NCBI RefSeq assembly: GCF_002735645.1
Contig: NZ_PDZG01000034.1
Span: 1 to 50,951 of the forward strand
Source: Iodobacter sp. BJB302
GTDB taxonomy: Bacteria; Pseudomonadota; Gammaproteobacteria; Burkholderiales; Chitinibacteraceae
Length of the DNA stretch: 50,951 bases
Direction: 5' to 3'
This document shows, one piece after another, positions 1-9,643 of the stretch (position 1 is its first letter; the number at the start of each line of letters is the position of its first letter). The position numbers and the translations under genes were made by a program. The notes below the pieces were generated by a model. It was not told the DNA's origin, searched no databases, and saw only the letters and a program-made list of their open reading frames with translations.

Positions 1-54
1 AGCAAGCATTTTGCTTAAAATGGCATCTTTACGAGCCTTGGGAATACGCGACAT
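1..54 (-). CDS. IS3-family transposase OrfA, N-terminal 18 codons only
   Basis: Reading leftward from an ATG at 54-52, the 18 visible residues begin MSRIPKARKDAILSKM. This resembles the start of OrfA helix-turn-helix subunits of IS2-like IS3-family transposases, which bind the IS ends and are completed by OrfB through frameshifting. The gene runs out of the window on its 3' side. The call rests on a short N-terminus plus the IS-like terminus 68 bases upstream, so the family is likely but not proven. Confidence 0.5.
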   Translation of the reverse strand, partial: MSRIPKARKDAILSKMLA

Positions 55-122
55 GATAAGTAACCAGCCCCCTGAGTAAGTTGGAATCCCTGAAAAGGGA
101 GTATCTCAACTATCCTGACACA
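1..122 (-). mobile_element. IS3-family insertion sequence, partial (upstream end and start of OrfA)
   Basis: The left edge of the window is the 5' end of an insertion sequence reading leftward. On the minus strand the element seems to begin at about position 122 with TGTGTCAGGATAG, a TG-start terminus as usual for IS3-family elements. About 68 bases later an ORF opens whose product resembles an IS3-type OrfA. On the plus strand the integron integrase reading frame resumes right after the terminus, so the element is inserted in intI. The body, the other end and any target duplication lie outside the window, so the exact family is an inference. Confidence 0.6.
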
Positions 123-684
123 GGGGGAGGGCTTGCGCTTACGCGTTAAGGATGTTGATTTTTTACGGCATGAAATTGTGGTGCGTTCGGGCAAGGGCGA
201 TAAAGACCGCGTGACCATGCTGCCTGCGAATATCATCACGGCTTTGCAAGCGCAAATGGCATATGCAAAAGCGCTGCATGACGCCGATTTGGCGCAAGGC
301 TGGGGCGAGGTTTATCTGCCGTTTGCCCTTGCTCAAAAATATCCGAATGCCAGTCGGGAATGGGCCTGGCAATATATTTTCCCTTCGGCTCAGCGCAGTG
401 CTGATCCGCGCTCGGGGCTGATCCGGCGGCATCATTTGGATGAAAAGGGCATGCAGCGGGCCATGAAGCAGGCGCTGCAGGCAACGGGCATCCCAAAGCT
501 GGCTACGCCACATGCATTGCGCCATTCTTTTGCTACCCATTTATTAGAGGCGGGCTACGATATTCGTACTGTGCAGGAGCTGCTGGGGCACAACGATGTA
601 CGCACCACGATGATTTACACACATGTTTTAAATCGGGGTGGCATGGGGGTGCAAAGCCCGCTGGATAGGTACGGCGTTTCTTAA
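123..684 (+). pseudogene. intI: Integron integrase IntI, C-terminal part, 5' truncated by an IS
   Basis: This is the catalytic C-terminal half of an integron integrase, the tyrosine recombinase that captures gene cassettes at attI. In frame from about 124, it begins at the family segment [12 protein letters not shown]. It then shows the extra IntI-specific stretch around [17 protein letters not shown], which separates IntI from other XerC-like recombinases. [12 protein letters not shown] carries the catalytic His and Arg, [10 protein letters not shown] the second His, and TMIYTHVL the nucleophilic Tyr. The N-terminal half of the roughly 320-residue protein is absent because the insertion sequence joins at 122/123; upstream in this frame there is a stop at 91-93. 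Without the N-terminal core-binding domain it should be inactive. Any cassette array should lie to the left, beyond the IS. Confidence 0.85.
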
Positions 685-828
685 GTGGCATTCTTAAATT
701 AAAGGACGTCTTTCAATCCGGTTAAATAAGAGTTTGCAGCTCGTTAATGAGCAAGATTCAGAAGGTGCTTTAACGAATAAGGTTTCGTGTTGAAGGCGAT
801 GGTGCAGGGTTTGGCAGGCAAGAAAAAA

Positions 829-875
829 GGCAGGTTAATGATAAGAGGGTGTGGCCTCCGTATCATTAACCCGCC
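829..875 (-). terminator. Intrinsic terminator downstream of phaB
   Basis: Two 11-base arms (833-843 and 861-871, GGTTAATGATA and its complement) are perfectly complementary. They are extended inward by GAGG/CCTC and outward by GGC/GCC across one mismatch. Read on the minus strand, the hairpin is followed by six T residues (plus-strand A run near 823-828), so it fits an intrinsic terminator for phaB. It also lies between the convergent intI remnant and phaB. Confidence 0.75.
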
Positions 876-907
876 TTGCCGCTATTGGCGGATAAGGTTT
901 TATTTCA

Positions 908-1642
908 TCAGCAAGTGTGCTGGCCACCATTGATGGCGATATTGGCGCCGGTCATAAAGCCGGATAAGTCAGAAGCAAGGTAGCTGACTAAGCCTGCAAT
1001 TTCTTCCGGTGTACCAAGACGATTAACAGGGATGCCGGCAATAATCTTGTTGCGCACATCTTCAGGAACAGCCATGACCATGTCTGTAGCGATATAGCCC
1101 GGTGAGATGGTATTAACTGTAACGCCTTTTTTTGCAACTTCTTGCGCTAAAGCCATACTAAACCCGTGTACACCCGCTTTTGCTGCGGAGTAATTGGTTT
1201 GGCCAAACTGGCCTTTCTGGCCGTTAATGGAAGAGATATTAATAACACGGCCCCAGTTACGCTCTACCATGGCATCAATAAACTGCTTGGATACATTAAA
1301 CAGCGAATTAAGATTAGTGCTGATCACGCTGTCCCAATCCAGCTTGCCCATGCGTTTGAACGTGGCGTCACGGGTAATGCCTGCATTGTTTACTAATACA
1401 TCAACAGGGCCGATTTCTTCATTGATTTTTTCAGCCATGCGAACGCAGGCGTCATAATCAGTGACATCACACTCATAAGCGCTAAAAAGATAGCCCGATG
1501 CTTTCATGTCTGCCAGCCATTGCAGCTCTCTGCCTGCCTTAGAGTAAGTCGCTACAACATTAAAGCCGCTATCTGCGAGTGCCTTGCAAATAGCAGAACC
1601 GATACCACCCATGCCACCAGTGACGAGTGCGATTTTTTTCAT
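908..1642 (-). CDS. phaB: Acetoacetyl-CoA reductase (NADPH), PHB synthesis
   Basis: The 244-residue protein is a classical short-chain dehydrogenase that reduces acetoacetyl-CoA to (R)-3-hydroxybutyryl-CoA for polyhydroxybutyrate synthesis in the cytoplasm. The N-terminal TGGMGGIG is the dinucleotide-binding turn, NNAG lies near residue 88, and NISSINGQKGQFGQTNYSAA contains the catalytic Ser and the YSAAK Tyr-Lys pair. The NGQKGQFGQ segment and length are typical of PhaB rather than FabG. AAGGGAGA lies at good ribosome-binding distance from the ATG. phaC and phaA are not adjacent here, so the pathway is dispersed. The gene ends at a strong hairpin terminator. Confidence 0.93.
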   Translation of the reverse strand: MKKIALVTGGMGGIGSAICKALADSGFNVVATYSKAGRELQWLADMKASGYLFSAYECDVTDYDACVRMAEKINEEIGPVDVLVNNAGITRDATFKRMGKLDWDSVISTNLNSLFNVSKQFIDAMVERNWGRVINISSINGQKGQFGQTNYSAAKAGVHGFSMALAQEVAKKGVTVNTISPGYIATDMVMAVPEDVRNKIIAGIPVNRLGTPEEIAGLVSYLASDLSGFMTGANIAINGGQHTC

Positions 1643-1693
1643 AGACTCTCCCTTTCTTTGCTTGTGTGAATGTTTGTGTAGAAGCCGTTAAAA

Positions 1694-1721
1694 ATCTTAC
1701 ATTGTTTGTACGTATAAGCAA
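1694..1721 (-). promoter_or_regulatory. Candidate sigma-70 promoter of phaB
   Basis: On the minus strand TTGCTT (1721-1716) and TAAGAT (1699-1694) are separated by 16 bases, about 50 bases upstream of the phaB start. The whole phaB/SDR divergent region (1643-1943) is AT-rich and contains no other gene that can be supported. The match is moderate and unproven. Confidence 0.4.
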
Positions 1722-1943
1722 AGCATGTTTTGTTGTAAGGTGTGTGTGAATTGTATTACTAGTTTTTTCTAGCCATAAAAACAAGCTTGTGTTGCATAAG
1801 TATTTGTATTTTATGAAATTTGCATTAATCAATTCTAAATGTGATTTTTCTTTGAATGTTTAGCTTTATTTTAAGCACTTAAGATATTTACAAGTTTAAT
1901 TGTTGGTTGTTGAAATTTATTGGCGCAATATTGCGCGGCTCAA

Positions 1944-2825
1944 ATGAAAAGGATGGCTGCTGTGGCGGTTGGCGTGATCTTAATTACAGGCTGTTCAAGT
2001 GGAATTGGCTATGTAACGGCCCATGGGCTAAAGGCCAGTGGGTGGCGTGTTTTTGCAACAGCCCGGGCGGATGCAGATGTGGAGCAGCTGAAGGCCGAGG
2101 GTTTTGAGGCTTTACAGCTTGATGTTGCCGATTCGGCTTCAATACAAAATGCTGTGGCGGCACTGCTTAAAAAAACCGGCGGGCGTATTGATGCATTATT
2201 TAATAATGCAGGTTTTGGTGTGCCGGGCGCGGTGGAAGACCTTAGCCGGGAGGCGATGCGTCATCAGTTTGAAACCAATGTATTTGGAGCAATAGAGCTG
2301 ACAAATGCCGTTTTGCCGGTGATGCGCCAGCAGGGGCACGGGCGCATTATTTTTAATGGATCAGTACTCGGTTTTGCGGCCATGCCTTACCGTGGTGCTT
2401 ATAACGCGAGTAAATTTGCATTAGAAGGGTTTGCAGATACGCTGCGGCAAGAAATGATGGGCAGTCATATTCATACTGTACTTTTGCAGCCCGGCCCAAT
2501 TACCAGCCGCTTCAGGGCCAATGCCCAGCAGCAATTTATGCGCTGGATTAGTGCGGATAAAAGCTTTCATCAGCCTTCGTATCTGGCCATGCAGGCGCGG
2601 CTGGCGAAAGTGGGGCCTGCCGCGCCCTTTACTCTGCCCGCCGAAGCGGTGCTGGCTGTTGTGTTAAAGGTACTGAGTGCCCGCCGCCCGTCTGCCCGCT
2701 ACCAAATAACTACGCCAACAAAAGTGTTCTGGCTGCTTAAAAAAATCTTACCGGGCCGTTTACTGGATTATATTTTATTAAAAGCATCGGGTGATGAGCC
2801 CGGATGCAGTTATGGCCGCTCCTAA
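1944..2825 (+). CDS. Short-chain dehydrogenase/reductase, substrate unknown
   Basis: The 293-residue protein is an NAD(P)-dependent SDR. LITGCSSGIG near the N-terminus is the cofactor-binding TGxxxGIG motif, LFNNAGFG is the NNAG motif, a Ser in FNGSVLG and YNASK give the catalytic triad. QPGPITSRF is the common PGxxxT region that precedes substrate-binding residues. The C-terminus is longer than in FabG/PhaB types and ends in a basic, hydrophobic stretch. The start is uncertain: ATG at 1944 was preferred over an upstream TTG at 1920, and ATG at 1953 is also possible; none has a clear Shine-Dalgarno. It is transcribed divergently from phaB and may be unrelated to it. Confidence 0.8.
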   Translation: MKRMAAVAVGVILITGCSSGIGYVTAHGLKASGWRVFATARADADVEQLKAEGFEALQLDVADSASIQNAVAALLKKTGGRIDALFNNAGFGVPGAVEDLSREAMRHQFETNVFGAIELTNAVLPVMRQQGHGRIIFNGSVLGFAAMPYRGAYNASKFALEGFADTLRQEMMGSHIHTVLLQPGPITSRFRANAQQQFMRWISADKSFHQPSYLAMQARLAKVGPAAPFTLPAEAVLAVVLKVLSARRPSARYQITTPTKVFWLLKKILPGRLLDYILLKASGDEPGCSYGRS

Positions 2826-2990
2826 ATGACGTGTGATTTCTGCACTTGATTTTTAATTTTTAGCGCAAAAAAGCGTAAAACAGACGCGGAAGCGGTGTTT
2901 TTGCTTGGTTTAGCGACGAGTCAATCCTGTTTGGAGAAAATAATGGGTCTTTTTTTTGATGGACGCACAAAGTCAGGCTCTTGTCGAGAA

Positions 2991-4699
<1,709 letters not shown>

Positions 4700-4701
4700 A
4701 A

Positions 4702-4773
4702 CCGTGAGGGGTAGGTGTGAGGGGCCAGGAGGAACTCCCTCTCACCTTACACCTTACTCCTCACTCCTCACGG
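4702..4773 (+). repeat. Purine/pyrimidine-strand inverted repeat in the pyrG-kdsA gap
   Basis: The 72-base gap starts with CCGTGAGG (4702-4709) and ends with CCTCACGG (4766-4773), perfect complements. The left half is made of GTGAGG-like units and the right half of CTCAC/CTTAC units, so the two halves can fold into one long imperfect hairpin. It lies just upstream of the kdsA ribosome-binding site and may act on transcription or mRNA stability. It does not end in a T run, so it is not a standard intrinsic terminator. Confidence 0.6.
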
Positions 4774-4781
4774 AGCGAAAA

Positions 4782-5621
4782 ATGAAATTATGTGGCTTTG
4801 AAGTCGGTATCGATCAACCTTTCTTTTTGATCGCCGGCACCTGTGTGATTGAAAGCGAGCAAATGGCGCTGGATACAGCAGGTCAATTAAAAGAAATGGC
4901 CGATGCGCTGGGCATTCCTTTTATCTATAAATCGAGTTTTGATAAAGCAAATCGCAGTTCTGGCAAATCATTCCGTGGTTTGGGAATCGATGAAGGCCTG
5001 CGTATTTTGTCTGAAGTTAAAAAACAGATTGGCGTTCCGGTAATTACCGATGTGCATACTGAAGCCGAAGCGCCGATTGTGGCCAGCGTAGTTGATGTAT
5101 TGCAAACCCCTGCCTTTTTAGCGCGTCAGACTGATTTTATTCACGCAGTGTGCGCTACAGGCAAGCCGGTTAATATCAAAAAAGGCCAGTTTATGGCCCC
5201 CGGTGATATGGTAAATGTGATTAATAAGGCGCGCGATGCAAACGGCGGGCTGGATAATCTGATGGTATGCGAGCGTGGTGCATCTTTTGGCTATAACACG
5301 CTGGTAAGTGATATGCGTGGTTTAGCGATTATGCGTGAAACCGGCTGCCCGATTGTTTTTGATGCAACGCACTCGGTACAACAGCCGGGCGGGCAGGGCG
5401 ATCGCTCTGGTGGCCAGCGTGAATTCGTGCCGGTATTGGCGCGTGCTGCGGTGGCAGCGGGGATTTCCGGCTTATTTATGGAAACCCATCCGGACCCGTC
5501 AAAAGCATTGTCTGATGGCCCTAACGCCTGGCCCTTGGCCCGAATGAAAGAATTGCTGATGGTGTTAAAAGATATTGATCGCGCAGTAAAGGGTCATTCT
5601 TTTATTGAACACAGTTTGTAA
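4782..5621 (+). CDS. kdsA: 3-deoxy-8-phosphooctulonate (Kdo8P) synthase
   Basis: The 279-residue cytoplasmic enzyme condenses phosphoenolpyruvate with arabinose-5-phosphate to form Kdo8P for the lipopolysaccharide inner core. Family motifs include the N-terminal [37 protein letters not shown] and the metal/PEP region [11 protein letters not shown]. The ATG at 4782 was chosen because GGAG lies 6-7 bases upstream and the product then starts MKLCGFEVG at normal family length. An in-frame extension upstream runs through the inverted repeat and is not protein-like. A diverged copy of its last ~25 codons lies about 190 bases downstream. Confidence 0.95.
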   Translation: MKLCGFEVGIDQPFFLIAGTCVIESEQMALDTAGQLKEMADALGIPFIYKSSFDKANRSSGKSFRGLGIDEGLRILSEVKKQIGVPVITDVHTEAEAPIVASVVDVLQTPAFLARQTDFIHAVCATGKPVNIKKGQFMAPGDMVNVINKARDANGGLDNLMVCERGASFGYNTLVSDMRGLAIMRETGCPIVFDATHSVQQPGGQGDRSGGQREFVPVLARAAVAAGISGLFMETHPDPSKALSDGPNAWPLARMKELLMVLKDIDRAVKGHSFIEHSL

Positions 5622-5629
5622 AATAGTTT

Positions 5630-5658
5630 GCAAATGGCCAGATAGTCTGGCCATTTGC
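5630..5658 (+). terminator. Perfect 13-bp hairpin after kdsA
   Basis: GCAAATGGCCAGA (5630-5642) and its exact complement (5646-5658) flank a 3-base loop, eight bases after the kdsA stop. There is no T run after it on the plus strand, so it may be an mRNA-stabilising 3' hairpin or a weak terminator. Confidence 0.55.
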
Positions 5659-5814
5659 ATCTATGAAAGAATATTTCATGGTATTTGTAGGATTTGTGGC
5701 TTATTGGCACGCAAAAACGCGTAGCGTCCTTGTTGAAATTGCTGTTTATGTAGTAAAAGTACATTTTGTGATCTGAGATAGCCTGCCATCTTAGGTATTG
5801 ATGGCGTGTTAGCG

Positions 5815-5901
5815 ATGAGAATCACAGATTTGCTGATCGTACTCAAAGACACTGACTGTGCTGTTAAGGCACACTTATTGATTGAACACTCACTGTCATA
5901 A
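5815..5901 (+). pseudogene. Diverged relic of the kdsA 3' end
   Basis: In frame from an ATG at 5815, 28 codons read MRITDLLIVLKDTDCAVKAH then a tail ending in IEHSL plus Ser, closed by TAA at 5899-5901. Aligned to the last codons of kdsA ([18 protein letters not shown], then IEHSL), about half of the residues match, including LKD, AVK and IEHSL. Many matching codons differ at third positions, so this is not a recent duplication. No upstream part of a second kdsA can be seen in 5659-5800, apart from a possible DG-LA match just before 5815. No convincing ribosome-binding site was seen. It may be a decayed second copy or the scar of a replacement event. Confidence 0.6.
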
Positions 5902-5919
5902 AGAGTGTGTATTTTTAGT

Positions 5920-5935
5920 GCCGGACTATTCCGGC
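5920..5935 (+). other. Small GC hairpin in the eno leader
   Basis: GCCGGA and TCCGGC flank a CTAT loop, 42 bases before the eno start. It could end transcription weakly or be part of the eno 5' leader. The rest of the kdsA-eno gap holds only the kdsA relic and the upstream hairpin. Confidence 0.4.
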
Positions 5936-5974
5936 AAGCTAGTCTTCAGACCAACCCTCCATATAGGTGTTTGA

Positions 5975-7273
<1,299 letters not shown>

Positions 7274-7299
7274 TTGCAAAAGATAGAGTAATATACCGA

Positions 7300-7328
7300 A
7301 CCGGAGCCATCAGGCTCCGGTTTTCTTC
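7300..7328 (+). terminator. Intrinsic terminator after eno
   Basis: ACCGGAGCC (7300-7308) and GGCTCCGGT (7313-7321) form a perfect 9-bp stem with an ATCA loop, followed by TTTCTTCT. It sits between eno and ftsB. Confidence 0.9.
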
Positions 7329-7343
7329 TATACAGAATGAACT

Positions 7344-7661
7344 ATGCGCCTTCTTGCTATTATCTTTTCTATTATGATTGCAGCCCTGCAATGGCCTCTT
7401 TGGGTCGGTAAGGGGAGCTGGTTGCGTGTATGGCAACTGGATCATCAGTTAGTAGAAAAAAAACTACATAATGAAAAATTAAAAGAGCGCAATGATACTC
7501 TGGATGCGGATGTGCGCGATTTAAAAACCGGATCAGATGCGATTGAAGAGCGGGGCCGCAATGAGCTGGGCATGATTCGGCAGGACGAAGTGTTTTTTCA
7601 GGTATTGGATAAAGACCACCCCGCCTTAACGGCAACAACTCCCTCTCCTGTCACGAAGTAA
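7344..7661 (+). CDS. ftsB: Cell division protein FtsB
   Basis: The 105-residue bitopic inner-membrane protein belongs to the FtsQLB divisome complex that licenses septal peptidoglycan synthesis. It has one N-terminal transmembrane segment (about residues 4-22, with [11 protein letters not shown] after it as in the family), then a periplasmic coiled coil from about residue 30 to 70. The conserved [14 protein letters not shown] precedes a variable C-terminus. Length and position directly after eno match the usual eno-ftsB arrangement. The terminator between them suggests it also has its own expression. Confidence 0.93.
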   Translation: MRLLAIIFSIMIAALQWPLWVGKGSWLRVWQLDHQLVEKKLHNEKLKERNDTLDADVRDLKTGSDAIEERGRNELGMIRQDEVFFQVLDKDHPALTATTPSPVTK

Positions 7662-7748
7662 TCTCTCCATTACACTTTCTTAATTTATGGTTAAATTTTT
7701 AACTGTAATGGCTTCACTCAGGTATAGTGAAACAAAAAGGGGGTGTAT

Positions 7749-9206
7749 ATGACAGAGGTTCCCGTTGCAAGGCGCAAGGCAGACACATTGTATTTTCAAT
7801 TGGCGGGCGAGATTGCCCATGCAATTGCTACAGGTGTTTTGCAGGCCGGGGAGAAACTCCCTTCTATCCGCAAATTGTCGTCGCAAAGACAGGTTAGCTT
7901 GTCCACTGTTATGGAAGCCTACCGGGAACTGGAAGACCGCGCTCTGATTGAAGTGCGGCCTCAATCCGGCTTTTACGTTCGCAGTAAACCCACCGCTTTG
8001 TTTTCCCCGGAGCTAACTCAGCCCCCTCAATCCCCAAGTGATGTGGTGATTGATCCTATGTGGCTGCCTGCCACTTTAGCGCGCCTGCACGATATTAAAA
8101 TTGATTTTGGTTTTGCTATTTTAGCCCCTGCATTATTTCCTAATCAGCAATTGCAGCGTTTGCTGGCGCAAGTCACCCGGCAAGATCCTGATTTAATTGC
8201 CGATTACGGCCGCCCGGCAGGCGATGTGGAATTGCGCCGCCAGATTGCACGCCGCTCTTTAAATTGGGGTGGGCAATTTGAGGCGGATGAAATACTGATC
8301 ACACAAGGCGCAATCGAAGCACTTAATTTATGTTTAAGAGCAGTGACCCAGCCGGGTGATGTGGTGGCCATTGAATCACCTGCTTATTTCGGTTTACTGC
8401 AAATATTAGAAAGTTTTCAGCTTAAAGCGCTGGAAATACCCACTCATCCGCAAACAGGTATATCCATTGAAGCGCTGGAATTTGCCACGCGCAATGACAA
8501 AGTAAAAGCTTGCGTATTACTGCCTAATTTCTCTAATCCATTGGGCAGCTTAATGCCTGATGAAAATAAAAAACGGCTGGTTGAATTGCTGGCAGAGCGG
8601 CATATTCCACTTATTGAAGACGATTTATACGGCGAATTCTATTACAAAGGTGAGCGCCCGAGGCCAGCAAAAGCCTTTGATAAAGAAGGCAATGTCATGC
8701 TGATTTCGTCTTTCACTAAAACAGTTGCGCCAGGGTTCAGAATTGGCTGGGTGGTGGCTGGAAAACACCATCAGAAAATAGAGCAGCTGAAGTTTATTAA
8801 TACTTTTTCCAATGCCATGCCGCTGCAAAGAACGATTGCCCGGTTTTTAGAAAGCGGGGGCTACGATCATCATTTACGCCGCTTGCGCCGTGCATGTCAT
8901 GAGCAGGTGGGGTATGCGGTTGCGGCCATTGAGCGTTCATTTCCTGCAGATACTCGGCTCTACGTGCCACAAGGCGGCTATGTGTTTTGGGTGGAGCTGA
9001 ATGCTGCGGTGAATACGCTGCTGCTTTTACAGCAGGCACTGAAAGAGGGGATAAGCTTCACCCCTGGCTCTTTGTTTTCCCCAAGCCACAGCTACGGGCA
9101 TTGCTTAAGGATTTGCTGCAACGAAACTTGGAGCGAGCGGCATGAGCGGGCAATTGAGCGCTTGGGCGAGCTGATACAGCAGCAAATTGGCCCGGTTTTA
9201 CCATGA
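7749..9206 (+). CDS. MocR/PdxR-family regulator (GntR wHTH fused to aminotransferase fold)
   Basis: The 485-residue protein has an N-terminal GntR winged helix (residues ~10-75: LYFQLAGEIAHAI, GEKLPSIRKLSSQ, STVMEAYRELE). A fold-type I aminotransferase-like domain follows, with NFSNPLG, LIEDDLYGEF and the PLP-lysine segment SSFTKTVAPGFRIGW. MocR regulators use PLP or amino compounds as effectors, commonly controlling vitamin B6, GABA, taurine or transport genes. The target is not visible: the nearest genes are convergent, and pdxJ is about 4 kb away. ATG 7749 is preferred over GTG 7743 because AAGGGGG is well spaced from it. It overlaps the convergent small gene by nine bases. Confidence 0.9.
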   Translation: MTEVPVARRKADTLYFQLAGEIAHAIATGVLQAGEKLPSIRKLSSQRQVSLSTVMEAYRELEDRALIEVRPQSGFYVRSKPTALFSPELTQPPQSPSDVVIDPMWLPATLARLHDIKIDFGFAILAPALFPNQQLQRLLAQVTRQDPDLIADYGRPAGDVELRRQIARRSLNWGGQFEADEILITQGAIEALNLCLRAVTQPGDVVAIESPAYFGLLQILESFQLKALEIPTHPQTGISIEALEFATRNDKVKACVLLPNFSNPLGSLMPDENKKRLVELLAERHIPLIEDDLYGEFYYKGERPRPAKAFDKEGNVMLISSFTKTVAPGFRIGWVVAGKHHQKIEQLKFINTFSNAMPLQRTIARFLESGGYDHHLRRLRRACHEQVGYAVAAIERSFPADTRLYVPQGGYVFWVELNAAVNTLLLLQQALKEGISFTPGSLFSPSHSYGHCLRICCNETWSERHERAIERLGELIQQQIGPVLP

Positions 9207-9485
9207 AACACTGACCACTTTGCCCTCAGCTGCTTTGTCTTCCTGATCTCTCATAACAACCTGGCAGCTTTGGGGCGAATCAGGCTGTGTTTCTTCACAG
9301 CCATCAGAGTAGCTTAAGATGCAAGGCGGATTGCTATGTGATTCATCGACCAAAATCACATTCATTTTTGCGCCGCAAAAAGCGTTGATTGCTTGTTGCA
9401 AGCCAAGAATATCGTTGATATCGGCAAGTGCAAAAGGGTGGATAAGGCTTAAGCCAAGCAGTGCTGAATAAAAATGTTTGCGCAT
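9198..9485 (-). CDS. Small secreted Cys-containing protein, unknown function
   Basis: The 95-residue product starts at ATG 9485, with TAGGAG nine bases upstream. An upstream in-frame extension to 9593 has no such site. Residues 1-19 (MRKHFYSALLGLSLIHPFA) form a signal peptide, probably cleaved after ALA. The mature part has four Cys (in FCGAKM, PPCIL, GCEET and SCQVV), suggesting two disulfides in the periplasm or outside. No family was recognised. Its 3' end overlaps the convergent mocR end by nine bases. Confidence 0.7.
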   Translation of the reverse strand: MRKHFYSALLGLSLIHPFALADINDILGLQQAINAFCGAKMNVILVDESHSNPPCILSYSDGCEETQPDSPQSCQVVMRDQEDKAAEGKVVSVSW

Positions 9486-9643
9486 GATCAAACTCCTACT
9501 CTGTATTTGCAGAATAGAGCGCAAAGCTGACGTGTAAGGGCTGAATGGGGCTAAATCCGCCGAACGGATACATCCGGTAATGTTTGATAACAATCAGCAA
9601 AAATTTGAGTGTTTTTGTCCTCTTTCGTCAGACAACTTGTTTG

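Noticed and set aside
833-871. Long palindrome next to intI considered as an attC or attI site.
   Set aside because: The arms lack the RYYYAAC/GTTRRRY core pair in the proper orientation and there is a T run on the phaB side, so a terminator is the simpler reading.
4704-4781. N-terminal extension of KdsA by 26 residues.
   Set aside because: It is encoded by the inverted repeat, and ATG 4782 has a good ribosome-binding site and family-typical start.
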